DNA from: an uncultured bacterium
GTDB lineage: Bacteria > Pseudomonadota > Gammaproteobacteria > Burkholderiales > Burkholderiaceae_E
Assembly: GCA_903864485.1 (NCBI GenBank)
Contig: CAIPGD010000118.1
Coordinates: forward strand, 1 to 5,349
Length of the DNA: 5,349 bases
Direction: 5' to 3'
The number at the start of each line of letters is the position of its first letter. The stretch's first letter is position 1. Positions 1 to 5,349 of the stretch are shown one piece after another. The translations under genes were made by a program, and so were the position numbers. The notes below the pieces were generated by a model. The model ran no database searches and was not told the DNA's origin. It saw only the letters and a program-made list of their open reading frames with translations.

Positions 1-428
1 TCGAAATTGAGAACGCGCGCCGCAGCGGGACGACCTTTGCGGTCTTGTGCATGGATCTCGATGGCTTTAAGGCCGTGAACGATCGATTTGGCCATCCCGC
101 GGGTGATGAGGTCTTGCGCGAGGTCTCCCGACGCCTCAAGGATCTGGTGCGTAAAGGTGACACCTTGGGTCGGCTTGGGGGCGATGAGTTCGGCATCGTG
201 CTTCGCAATGGCGACGAGAGCTCGGCGCAGGCCCTTCTCGAGCGCATTGCTGAGGGTGTCCTGGAGCCGATTGTGTTGCGTTGTGGGGCCCAGGTGAGGG
301 TCGGTATCTCGGGCGGATGCGCCGAATTCGACCAGACTCAGGATTCCGCGGAGCTGATGTTAAGCCTCGCCGACCAGGCCTTGTATCGCGAAAAGAGAAA
401 GGCGGTTGCCCTGCGACTCGTCTCCTGA
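1..428 (+). CDS. Diguanylate cyclase, C-terminal GGDEF domain (5'-truncated by window)
   Basis: This is the C-terminal part of a GGDEF protein that makes cyclic di-GMP from two GTP. The frame is open from base 3, so the true start and any sensor domain lie to the left; the TTG at 45 is inside the domain and is not the start. Visible family landmarks are the metal/nucleotide region DLDGFKAVND (54-83) followed by FGHPAGDEVL, and the catalytic motif RLGGDEF with GGDEF at 177-191. The allosteric product-inhibition site RxxD is present as RKGD (150-161), exactly five residues before GGDEF. All signature residues are intact, so an active, feedback-inhibited cyclase is inferred. The domain ends in the usual ADQALY helix and the protein stops soon after, so nothing follows GGDEF. 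The next gene on the same strand begins 55 bases later and is also a c-di-GMP protein, suggesting an operon. The upstream sensory part, which would define its signal, cannot be seen. Confidence 0.93.
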   Translation, partial: EIENARRSGTTFAVLCMDLDGFKAVNDRFGHPAGDEVLREVSRRLKDLVRKGDTLGRLGGDEFGIVLRNGDESSAQALLERIAEGVLEPIVLRCGAQVRVGISGGCAEFDQTQDSAELMLSLADQALYREKRKAVALRLVS

Positions 429-470
429 GCCATTGTGATTGCGCGCCTGCGCCACACCAAAACCTTTCCT

Positions 471-477
471 TGAGGGG
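471..477 (+). promoter_or_regulatory. Ribosome binding site (TGAGGGG) deciding a TTG start
   Basis: The purine-rich TGAGGGG lies six bases before the in-frame TTG at 484. The other candidate start, TTG at 439, has no purine-rich sequence in front of it. This favours the shorter PAS-GGDEF-EAL protein (651 residues rather than 666). Confidence 0.6.
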
Positions 478-483
478 ATCAAA

Positions 484-2439
484 TTGGCTGATTTTTGCGA
501 CCTGCCGGTCACGTGGAACCGGATTCTGCAGGGCTTACCCGTTGGGCTCGTTCAAATGTCACCCGATGGCGAAATCCTCGCCATGAATACCCCCGCAGAG
601 GCAATTTTGTTGGCCATCAACGGGGCGCCGCCAACTAACTTTTTTCAGTGTCTCGCCGCCGACGCGCCCACACTGCCGCGTCAGGCCGAGGATCTGGATT
701 TGAATCAGTCTTTGAATCCGTCTTTTAATCAGTTACCCGATCCAACCCAGGTCATCTTCAGCTTGCCTTTGCGCGACGAGCAAATTGAGGGCCGCCTGAT
801 GCGGTTTGCGTCGGGGGGCTATCTCGCGGCACTGAGCCCAGCACAGGGGGTAGGCATCCTGGGAGCTACGGGTGGTGTGGGCGGTCATATTGGCGCGCCA
901 CGACGTACGATCGAGGCCCAATGCGACCCGCTGACGAAGATGCAGAATCGAGGCGGGATTCGGCAGGCGGTGCAGAACGCCCTTGATCGATCCGCGACCG
1001 AACCGGATCACCGCTTTACGGTCTTCTTTCTCAACTGTGATCGCTTTATGCAGATCAACAACGCGTTGGGATACGGCGCTGGCGACACTTTATTGCGCTT
1101 AGTCGCGGAGCGCCTGCGCGGGACCTTGCGGGCGAGTGGTTCAGCCCCGGAGGCCGAACGGCCCACCGCCGAACTGGCGCGGATCGGCGCCGATGAATTT
1201 GTTGTCCTGCTGGATCAGCTCGGCCCCGATGATGACCCTCAAATCGTCGCGCAGCGGGTGCTCGATGTGCTCGCTAAGCCGTATCGGATTGGTGAGCATC
1301 AGGTGCGCTGTGCAGTCAGTATGGGCATGGTGATGGTGGCGCAGCAGGGGGCGCAGCAGGGGGCGCAGACCTCGTTATCGATGCCGGTGCTACAAACCGC
1401 CGATACGGTTTTGCGCGATGCCAGTATTGCGATGAGTGCTGCCAAGCGGGCGGGTGGTGGCCGGTATGCAATTTTTGATCCACGGATGGGCGAAGCCGCC
1501 GCATGGCGCGGGACGATGGAAGCAGATCTGCGTCGGGGACTCGCCAACGGCGAACTCCACGTGGTCTATCAGCCTCTCGTCGTGGTTCGTGGCGCCGCGG
1601 TTCGGGTGCTTCATGGGGTTGAAGCCCTCGTGCGCTGGGATCATCCCGTCCGAGGGCCGATTCCGCCGCTTGAATTCATCGGCGTCGCCGAAGAAGGGGG
1701 CTTGATTGATGAGCTGAGCGACTTTGTGCTCAATACCGCTTGCAGTCAGTTTGTTCGTTGGCGTCACGAGCTTGGCGCGGCGGCGCCGGGTTTATTGGCC
1801 GTCAATCTGTCGCGCGCACAACTGCTGCGTCCCGGTTGGATCGATGTGGTTCGAGCCGCGCTCAAGGAACATCAGATGGCGCCTGAGGACCTGCAGCTCG
1901 AAGTCACGGAGAGCCTCGCAGCGCAGCATGAGGGCGTCAGCACTCTGCTGCAGGAACTGAAGTCGCTGGGCCTGTCGCTGGCGCTCGATGATTTTGGCAC
2001 CGGGTATTCATCGCTTTCGAGCTTGCACGCCTTGCCGATCGATACCGTAAAAATCGACCGATCATTTGTCAGTCAGTCCGATAGTAGTAGCCACCATCGG
2101 GCGCTGATCGAAGCGACGGTCCGCGTGGCCAATAGCCTGGGCATGACGACCGTGGCCGAGGGGGTCGAGACGCAGGCTCAGGCCGACGTGATCGCGTCCT
2201 TGGGTTGTGACAGCGCACAGGGTTACTGGTTTAGTAGGCCCCTGCAGGCCGAGGCCCTGGCCCTTTGGGCCAATGAATTTGGAGGCGCGAAGGTAGGGAG
2301 TGCGGGGACTATCGTGGTGACTAAAGTGACTAAGGTGTGCGCAATGACTGGGGTGACTGGGGTGACCGAGGTCACCGAAGTGGCCACGGTGACCTCGTTA
2401 TCGTCAAATCGCCCCGAATTGATTCCGGTCAATCCTTGA
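484..2439 (+). CDS. PAS-GGDEF-EAL protein, probable c-di-GMP phosphodiesterase with degenerate GGDEF
   Basis: This is a 651-residue protein from TTG 484; an upstream TTG at 439 would give 666. Residues about 9-120 resemble a PAS sensor (GLVQMSPDGEILAMN). GGDEF spans about 148-330, from DPLTKMQNR. EAL spans about 345-600. The GGDEF half is damaged: GADEF (235-239) replaces GGDEF, the usual DLDxFK is NCDRFM (N184, M189), and RPTA stands where the RxxD I-site should be. The EAL half is complete: E380 of EALVRW, N441, E473 and E476 of EVTES, D502/D503 of DDFGTGYSS, K523 of KIDRSF, E559 and E562 of AEGVE, and Q579 of AQGYW. From family knowledge this predicts hydrolysis of c-di-GMP to pGpG, with GGDEF kept as a regulatory or GTP-binding module. 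No membrane segment is evident, so a cytoplasmic location is likely. Residues 600-651 are an unusual Val-Thr-rich tail. The gene ends inside hemB on the other strand. Confidence 0.93.
   Translation: MADFCDLPVTWNRILQGLPVGLVQMSPDGEILAMNTPAEAILLAINGAPPTNFFQCLAADAPTLPRQAEDLDLNQSLNPSFNQLPDPTQVIFSLPLRDEQIEGRLMRFASGGYLAALSPAQGVGILGATGGVGGHIGAPRRTIEAQCDPLTKMQNRGGIRQAVQNALDRSATEPDHRFTVFFLNCDRFMQINNALGYGAGDTLLRLVAERLRGTLRASGSAPEAERPTAELARIGADEFVVLLDQLGPDDDPQIVAQRVLDVLAKPYRIGEHQVRCAVSMGMVMVAQQGAQQGAQTSLSMPVLQTADTVLRDASIAMSAAKRAGGGRYAIFDPRMGEAAAWRGTMEADLRRGLANGELHVVYQPLVVVRGAAVRVLHGVEALVRWDHPVRGPIPPLEFIGVAEEGGLIDELSDFVLNTACSQFVRWRHELGAAAPGLLAVNLSRAQLLRPGWIDVVRAALKEHQMAPEDLQLEVTESLAAQHEGVSTLLQELKSLGLSLALDDFGTGYSSLSSLHALPIDTVKIDRSFVSQSDSSSHHRALIEATVRVANSLGMTTVAEGVETQAQADVIASLGCDSAQGYWFSRPLQAEALALWANEFGGAKVGSAGTIVVTKVTKVCAMTGVTGVTEVTEVATVTSLSSNRPELIPVNP
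699..734 (+). repeat. 12-base tandem repeat, three copies, in-frame
   Basis: The unit TTTGAATCAGTC at 699-710 is followed directly by TTTGAATCCGTC (711-722) and TTTTAATCAGTT (723-734). It encodes LNQS-LNPS-FNQL, probably in a loop of the PAS region. The unit is a multiple of three, so copy change would keep the frame. Confidence 0.85.
1339..1368 (+). repeat. 12-base tandem repeat, 2.5 copies, in-frame
   Basis: GCGCAGCAGGGG occurs at 1339-1350 and 1351-1362, followed by a half copy GCGCAG. The copies are identical. It encodes AQQGAQQGAQ, an insertion inside the degenerate GGDEF domain between the strand VSMGMVMV and the helix that follows. Perfect identity suggests recent duplication by slippage. 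Confidence 0.85.
2317..2394 (+). repeat. 9-base periodic repeat encoding a Val-Thr-x tail
   Basis: Nine units in 9-base steps start at 2317, 2326, 2335, 2344, 2353, 2362, 2371, 2380 and 2389. The consensus is GTGACY followed by a purine-rich triplet. The units encode VTK-VTK-VCA-MTG-VTG-VTE-VTE-VAT-VT, C-terminal to the EAL domain. The middle and last units are the best conserved; units 3 and 8 are degenerate. Confidence 0.8.
2367..2397. repeat. Perfect 11-bp inverted repeat (possible convergent transcription stop or mRNA-end hairpin)
   Basis: The arm CGAGGTCACCG (2367-2377) pairs perfectly with CGGTGACCTCG (2387-2397) around a 9-base loop (2378-2386). It lies inside the Val-Thr tail of the EAL gene and 31 bases beyond the hemB stop on the other strand, so both converging transcripts would carry it. 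Neither side has a clear T-run, so it is not a canonical intrinsic terminator; an RNA 3'-end stabiliser or a pause site is possible. An alternative 7-bp hairpin (2361-2367 with 2370-2376) shares the left arm. Confidence 0.5.
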
Positions 2440-3439
2440 GCCAGCGTGCAGCGTCGCGGGCAAAGTAGGTCAGGACGCCAGCCGCGCCGGCCCGCCGGAA
2501 CGCCAGCAGGGATTCGAGGGCGACGGCGCGTTCGTCGAGCCAGCCGTTCGCAGCCGCTGCCTTGAGCATGGCGTACTCACCGCTGACCTGATAAGCAAAC
2601 GTGGGTACGCCAAAGCGCTCGGCGACGCGTCGAACGATATCCAGGTAAGGCATACCGGGCTTGACCATGACCATGTCTGCGCCTTGCTCGAGGTCGAGCG
2701 CGACTTCGTGCAGGGCTTCTTCGGCATTGGCCGGGTCCATCTGGTAGGTCTTTTTATCGGCTTTACCCAAGTTGGAGGCCGAACCGACGGCGTCCCGAAA
2801 CGGGCCGTAAAAGGCCGACGCATATTTCGCGGCGTAGGACATGATCCGGGTGTGAATCGCGCGATCGTGTTCGAGCGCGTCCCGGATTGCCCCGATCCGC
2901 CCGTCCATCATGTCGGAGGGCGCAACAATATCAACCCCCGCGGCGGCCTGAACACGCGCTTGTTCGATCAAGATCGCGACGGTCTGATCGTTCAGAACAT
3001 AGCCACGATCATCGAGAACCCCATCCTGGCCATGGCTGGTGTACGGATCAAGGGCCACGTCAGTGAGAAGCCCGAGCTGCGGGAACCGGCTCTTGAGTGC
3101 TCTTACGACGCGAGGCACGAGGCCATCCGGATCAGTTGCAGCGCGGCCGTCGAGGGTTTTGAGCGCGGGGTCGATGACCGGAAAGAGCGCCAGAACCGGG
3201 ATCCCGAGGGCGACGCAATCTTCCGCTACTGCGTAGAGTTCGTCGAGCGAGCGTCGTTCAACACCCGGCATCGAGGCTACGGACTCGACTCGATGCTGGC
3301 CGTCCAGCACAAAGACCGGGTAAATAAGATTGGCCGCAGTGAGGGAGTGCTCGGCCACCAGGCGGCGACTCCAGTCGTCGCGGCGGAGTCGGCGTGGACG
3401 CTGGCGCAGGAACTGGGGGTGGGTGTCGGGGAAATTCAT
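2429..3439 (-). CDS. hemB: Porphobilinogen synthase (delta-aminolevulinic acid dehydratase)
   Basis: A 336-residue enzyme that condenses two 5-aminolevulinate molecules to porphobilinogen, the second common step of tetrapyrrole and heme synthesis, in the cytoplasm. The length is normal for the family. The two Schiff-base lysines are visible as K205 in SYAAKYASAFYGPF and K260 in MVMVKPGMPYLD. The metal region reads DVALDPYTSHGQDG (residues 127-140), with aspartates (D131, D139) where zinc-dependent enzymes have cysteines. This is therefore the zinc-independent, magnesium-stimulated class known from Pseudomonas aeruginosa, and the lysine and aspartate positions agree with that enzyme. Other conserved blocks are APSDMMDGRIGAIR and FAYQVSGEYAM. 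The start ATG overlaps the engB stop as ATGA and has no strong Shine-Dalgarno of its own, so translational coupling to engB is likely. The gene's 3' end overlaps the convergent EAL gene by 11 bases. Confidence 0.98.
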   Translation of the reverse strand: MNFPDTHPQFLRQRPRRLRRDDWSRRLVAEHSLTAANLIYPVFVLDGQHRVESVASMPGVERRSLDELYAVAEDCVALGIPVLALFPVIDPALKTLDGRAATDPDGLVPRVVRALKSRFPQLGLLTDVALDPYTSHGQDGVLDDRGYVLNDQTVAILIEQARVQAAAGVDIVAPSDMMDGRIGAIRDALEHDRAIHTRIMSYAAKYASAFYGPFRDAVGSASNLGKADKKTYQMDPANAEEALHEVALDLEQGADMVMVKPGMPYLDIVRRVAERFGVPTFAYQVSGEYAMLKAAAANGWLDERAVALESLLAFRRAGAAGVLTYFARDAARWLKD

Positions 3440-4089
3440 ACGGCGTCGTTACTTTGGGTTTCGGGATGATCAGAATCCTGCGTCAAGCGGTAAAAAGCTG
3501 CAATCCGGTCTGACGCTTCCTCGATCCCAATTCTATGGGTGGAAGAAAACAAAACGAGATCGAAGTGTCGACTGGGATGGCGCAGCGCCAGTTCAGCGCG
3601 GACGGTTCGCAGTGCCGCTTGCTGCTGGTTGCGACTGAGCTTGTCGGCTTTCGTCAGGAGGCCTAGGACGGGAACCGTGACCGGTGTCCAATCCAGCAGG
3701 CCATGATCCAGTGCGGTCACGCCGCGACGAATGTCGAGCATCAGCACGACGGCCACCAGAGGCTGGCGAGTCCGTAGGTAATCGCCCGCCAAGCCGATCC
3801 AGCTTTCACGCACCGCGCCGGGCGCCGTGGCATACCCATACCCGGGCATGTCGACCAGGAATCCATTGGGTTGATCTTGCGGCCCGATCGCAAAAAAGTT
3901 GAGCGCCTGGGTGCGTCCCGGCATCCGGCTTGCAAAAGCCAGTCGACGGCGGTTGCAAAGCACATTGAGGGCGGAGGATTTGCCCGCGTTCGATCGGCCC
4001 GCGAAGGCAACCTCGGGCAAGCCGTCGACCGGCAGCTGGTGCATCTGCGCGACGGTCGTTGTGAAGCGGGCGCTCACCAGCAAGGTCAT
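3436..4089 (-). CDS. engB: Ribosome biogenesis GTP-binding protein EngB/YihA/YsxC
   Basis: A TRAFAC-class GTPase of 217 residues involved in late assembly of the 50S ribosomal subunit. All G motifs are visible: G1 GRSNAGKSS, G2 threonine in PGRTQ, G3 DMPGYGYA (usual family form DxPGYG), G4 TKAD and G5 near FSS. Length fits the family. The frame stays open to 4398, but that extension runs antisense over the cytochrome gene and does not resemble EngB. ATG 4089 (MTLLVSARFTTTV) matches the usual N-terminus and has GGAG 11 bases upstream. ATG 4098 (three residues longer, MPAM) is possible, but GGAG would be only 2 bases away. The stop codon overlaps the hemB start (ATGA), so the two are probably co-transcribed, engB first. 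The protein ends in a short polar tail (TQDSDHPETQSNDAV) typical of variable EngB C-termini. Confidence 0.95.
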   Translation of the reverse strand: MTLLVSARFTTTVAQMHQLPVDGLPEVAFAGRSNAGKSSALNVLCNRRRLAFASRMPGRTQALNFFAIGPQDQPNGFLVDMPGYGYATAPGAVRESWIGLAGDYLRTRQPLVAVVLMLDIRRGVTALDHGLLDWTPVTVPVLGLLTKADKLSRNQQQAALRTVRAELALRHPSRHFDLVLFSSTHRIGIEEASDRIAAFYRLTQDSDHPETQSNDAV

Positions 4090-4100
4090 GGCCGGCATGG

Positions 4101-4104
4101 CTCC
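4101..4104 (-). promoter_or_regulatory. Probable engB ribosome binding site (GGAG)
   Basis: On the minus strand GGAG lies 11 bases before ATG 4089 and only 2 before ATG 4098. The spacing to 4089 is long but workable, and that to 4098 is too short, so the site argues for the shorter EngB. Confidence 0.4.
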
Positions 4105-4119
4105 GAAACTTAAGACCCT

Positions 4120-4147
4120 ATTGTACAATCCGCCGTGCACTTGACTA
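4120..4147 (-). promoter_or_regulatory. Candidate sigma70 promoter for engB-hemB, with a palindromic -10
   Basis: Reading leftward, TAGTCA (4147-4142, 4 of 6 to TTGACA) is followed after 16 bases by TACAAT (4125-4120, 5 of 6 to TATAAT). Transcription would begin near 4112, giving a leader of roughly 15-25 bases before engB. The -10 sits in the perfect palindrome ATTGTACAAT (4120-4129), so the same hexamer also faces right toward the cytochrome gene (4124-4129). The rightward copy has no convincing -35 at the proper distance. The call rests on consensus matching only. Confidence 0.4.
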
Positions 4148-4210
4148 CTGGCGTTGTAAGACGCGTTGACGTAGTTTGGCTTTTTTAGGACGTTGTGCTT
4201 GGAGCACCGC

Positions 4211-4864
4211 ATGATTCGCCTGCATTTTTTGAAGGCCGTGGTTGCCTTGTCGCTCGGTTCGGTGGCTGCGGTGTCTGCCGCGGCCGCACCCGCTGCACCA
4301 GTCAAAGCCGATCCGGCCGCCGGCCAAAAGGTCGCCGAACAGGTCTGTGCCGCCTGCCACGGTGCCGACGGCAACAGCACGTCGCCCGCCAATCCCAAGC
4401 TGGCGGGGCAGCATGCCGACTATCTCGCCAAGCAGCTGAGTAATTTTCGGGTTCAGGCGCCGGCAACTGCGGCAGAACGTCAAAACGCTGTGATGGCGGG
4501 TTTTGCGGCCACCCTGTCCGAGACGGACATGCGCAACGTCGCCAGCTGGTTTGAGTCGCAGAAGCAGAAGCCTGCGGTCGCGCGCGACAAGGCACTCGCA
4601 GATGCCGGGCAGCAGATTTATCGCCGCGGGATCCCCGAGAAAAATGTCCCTGCCTGTGCGGGATGCCATGCGCCCAATGGGGTCGGTATTCCCGCTCAGT
4701 ACCCCCGTCTCCAGGGCCAATGGGCCGACTACACCGAGGCGCAGTTGGTTGGAATGCGACAGGGTGGGGTGCGGCGTAACAGCGCGCAGATGACCACGAT
4801 CGCTACCCGATTGACGGATCGCGAAGTCAAGGCGGTGGCGGAGTACGTCGCGGGCTTGCGTTGA
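4211..4864 (+). CDS. Periplasmic diheme cytochrome c4
   Basis: A 217-residue exported cytochrome with two class I cytochrome c domains, a typical c4 layout. An N-terminal signal peptide (MIRLHFLKAVVALSLGSVAA, then Ala-rich, cleavage probably near residue 26-28) sends it to the periplasm, where heme is attached. Heme-binding motifs are CAACH (46-50) and CAGCH (149-153). Likely distal methionine ligands are M95 (AVMAGFAATLS) and M194 (AQMTTIATRLT), each before the closing helix of its domain. Cytochromes c4 carry electrons from the bc1 complex or other donors to terminal oxidases. ATG 4211 is chosen because GGAG (4201-4204) lies six bases ahead; TTG 4193 in the same frame would precede this site. 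Divergent placement beside engB is a familiar arrangement for c4 genes. The stop overlaps the TTG start of msrP (TTGA), implying one transcript. Confidence 0.95.
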   Translation: MIRLHFLKAVVALSLGSVAAVSAAAAPAAPVKADPAAGQKVAEQVCAACHGADGNSTSPANPKLAGQHADYLAKQLSNFRVQAPATAAERQNAVMAGFAATLSETDMRNVASWFESQKQKPAVARDKALADAGQQIYRRGIPEKNVPACAGCHAPNGVGIPAQYPRLQGQWADYTEAQLVGMRQGGVRRNSAQMTTIATRLTDREVKAVAEYVAGLR

Positions 4865-5349
4865 TCGGCCGCCCACCAGTCGGATCGGAGATTACGCCCA
4901 GAGCCGTTTTTGAACAACGGTTTGAACATCGGCGTCGGTGGTTACGGGCGAGCGCAGCCGGACTGGCAACGGTGCCCGCGGCCTGGCTTGCCGAAGCATC
5001 GGCGCAGGCGGCAGCCCCAACCCTGACCCCAACGGGACACGGTTTAACGCCCCTACCCGCCCGCCCCAGCGCGTGGTCGACGATCGAGAAGCCGACCTCT
5101 CACCGGGACGTCACTTCCTACAATAATTTTTACGAATTCGGCACCGGCAAGGACGATCCCGAGCGCAATGCGCGCCAGTTCAAGACGCGGCCCTGGACCG
5201 TCGAAGTTGGTGGCGAAGTCGCCCATGCTCGAACATTTGACCTTGATGAACTCCTGCGCCTGGCGCCGATGGAGGATCGCATCTATCGCATGCGTTGCGT
5301 CGAGGGGTGGTCGATGGTCATCCCCTGGGTCGGCTTCTCGTTCGCTGAA
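4861..5349 (+). CDS. msrP: Protein-methionine-sulfoxide reductase catalytic subunit MsrP (3' end outside window)
   Basis: The first 163 residues of the periplasmic molybdenum enzyme MsrP (YedY), which reduces methionine sulfoxide in envelope proteins. The frame is open from 4861 to the window end. Family landmarks are SEITPRAVFEQR near the N-terminus, then a Tat signal with the twin-arginine stretch HRRRWLRAS and a hydrophobic segment ending in ASAQA. Next come VTSYNNFYEFG, RPWTVEVGGEV, and the molybdenum-binding segment RIYRMRCVEGWSMVIPWVGF with the Mo-ligand cysteine at residue 146. The start is inferred as TTG 4861: it is the only ATG, GTG or TTG in frame before the Tat motif, and it overlaps the cytochrome stop as TTGA. 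No strong Shine-Dalgarno precedes it, so coupling to the cytochrome gene is likely. The usual partner MsrQ, a membrane heme protein that feeds electrons from quinol, would be expected to the right but is not seen. Confidence 0.93.
   Translation, partial: MIGRPPVGSEITPRAVFEQRFEHRRRWLRASAAGLATVPAAWLAEASAQAAAPTLTPTGHGLTPLPARPSAWSTIEKPTSHRDVTSYNNFYEFGTGKDDPERNARQFKTRPWTVEVGGEVAHARTFDLDELLRLAPMEDRIYRMRCVEGWSMVIPWVGFSFAE

Noticed and set aside
439..483. Upstream TTG start for the PAS-GGDEF-EAL gene
   Set aside because: No Shine-Dalgarno precedes it, whereas TTG 484 has TGAGGGG six bases upstream. The extra 15 residues add no recognisable structure.
1313..2075. Scattered CAGTCAG words inside the EAL gene as a possible regulatory repeat
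   Set aside because: They are few, irregularly spaced and explained by ordinary coding for Val-Ser, Ser-Gln and similar residues.
2684..3469. Long plus-strand frame (261 codons) opposite hemB
   Set aside because: It is a mirror of the hemB coding strand in GC-rich DNA, with no recognisable domain and no convincing ribosome binding site.
4151..4164. Small inverted repeat GCGT...ACGC plus a nearby T-run (4179-4186) as a terminator
   Set aside because: The stem is only 4 bp and the T-run is about 15 bases away. No gene on the plus strand ends just upstream, so a terminator makes no sense here.
4090..4398. N-terminal extension of the engB frame to 4398 (320 residues)
   Set aside because: It runs antisense through the cytochrome c4 signal peptide and first heme motif and does not resemble EngB. 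The family start is matched at ATG 4089.
4145..4876. Long minus-strand frame (243 codons) opposite cytochrome c4
   Set aside because: It is antisense to a gene with two heme motifs and a signal peptide, and its translation shows no family features.

Overview
The window looks like a GC-rich proteobacterial chromosome, most likely a betaproteobacterium. The evidence is the EngB N-terminus and G-domain wording (ARF.TTV, VLCNRRRLAFAS), an aspartate-type HemB very close to the Pseudomonas/betaproteobacterial form, and a periplasmic diheme cytochrome c4 divergent from engB. Genus assignment is not possible from this sequence. All five complete or partial genes belong to known families, and I see no mobile element, tRNA, rRNA or CRISPR array.

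Left part (1-2439, + strand) is a c-di-GMP module. It holds the end of a diguanylate cyclase with an intact GGDEF catalytic motif and an intact RxxD inhibitory site. After a 55-base gap comes a PAS-GGDEF-EAL protein whose GGDEF half is degenerate (GADEF, altered metal ligands, no I-site) and whose EAL half keeps every catalytic residue. The pair therefore reads as one synthase next to one probable phosphodiesterase. The second gene carries three separate in-frame microrepeats, the last forming a Val-Thr-rich tail that also contains an 11-bp perfect inverted repeat.

Middle part (2429-4098, - strand) is the pair engB then hemB: a ribosome-assembly GTPase and porphobilinogen synthase, joined by an ATGA stop/start overlap. 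The 3' end of hemB overlaps the 3' end of the EAL gene tail to tail by 11 bases, so no spacer is left for a conventional terminator.

Right part (4099-5349) is a short divergent control region containing a palindromic -10-like element (ATTGTACAAT). It leads rightward into the gene for a secreted diheme cytochrome c4, which overlaps (TTGA) the start of msrP, the Tat-exported molybdenum subunit of periplasmic methionine sulfoxide reductase. The msrP gene runs off the window. HemB (tetrapyrrole synthesis), cytochrome c4 (heme electron carrier) and MsrP (redox repair in the periplasm) form a loosely coherent heme/redox neighbourhood, with engB as a housekeeping passenger.
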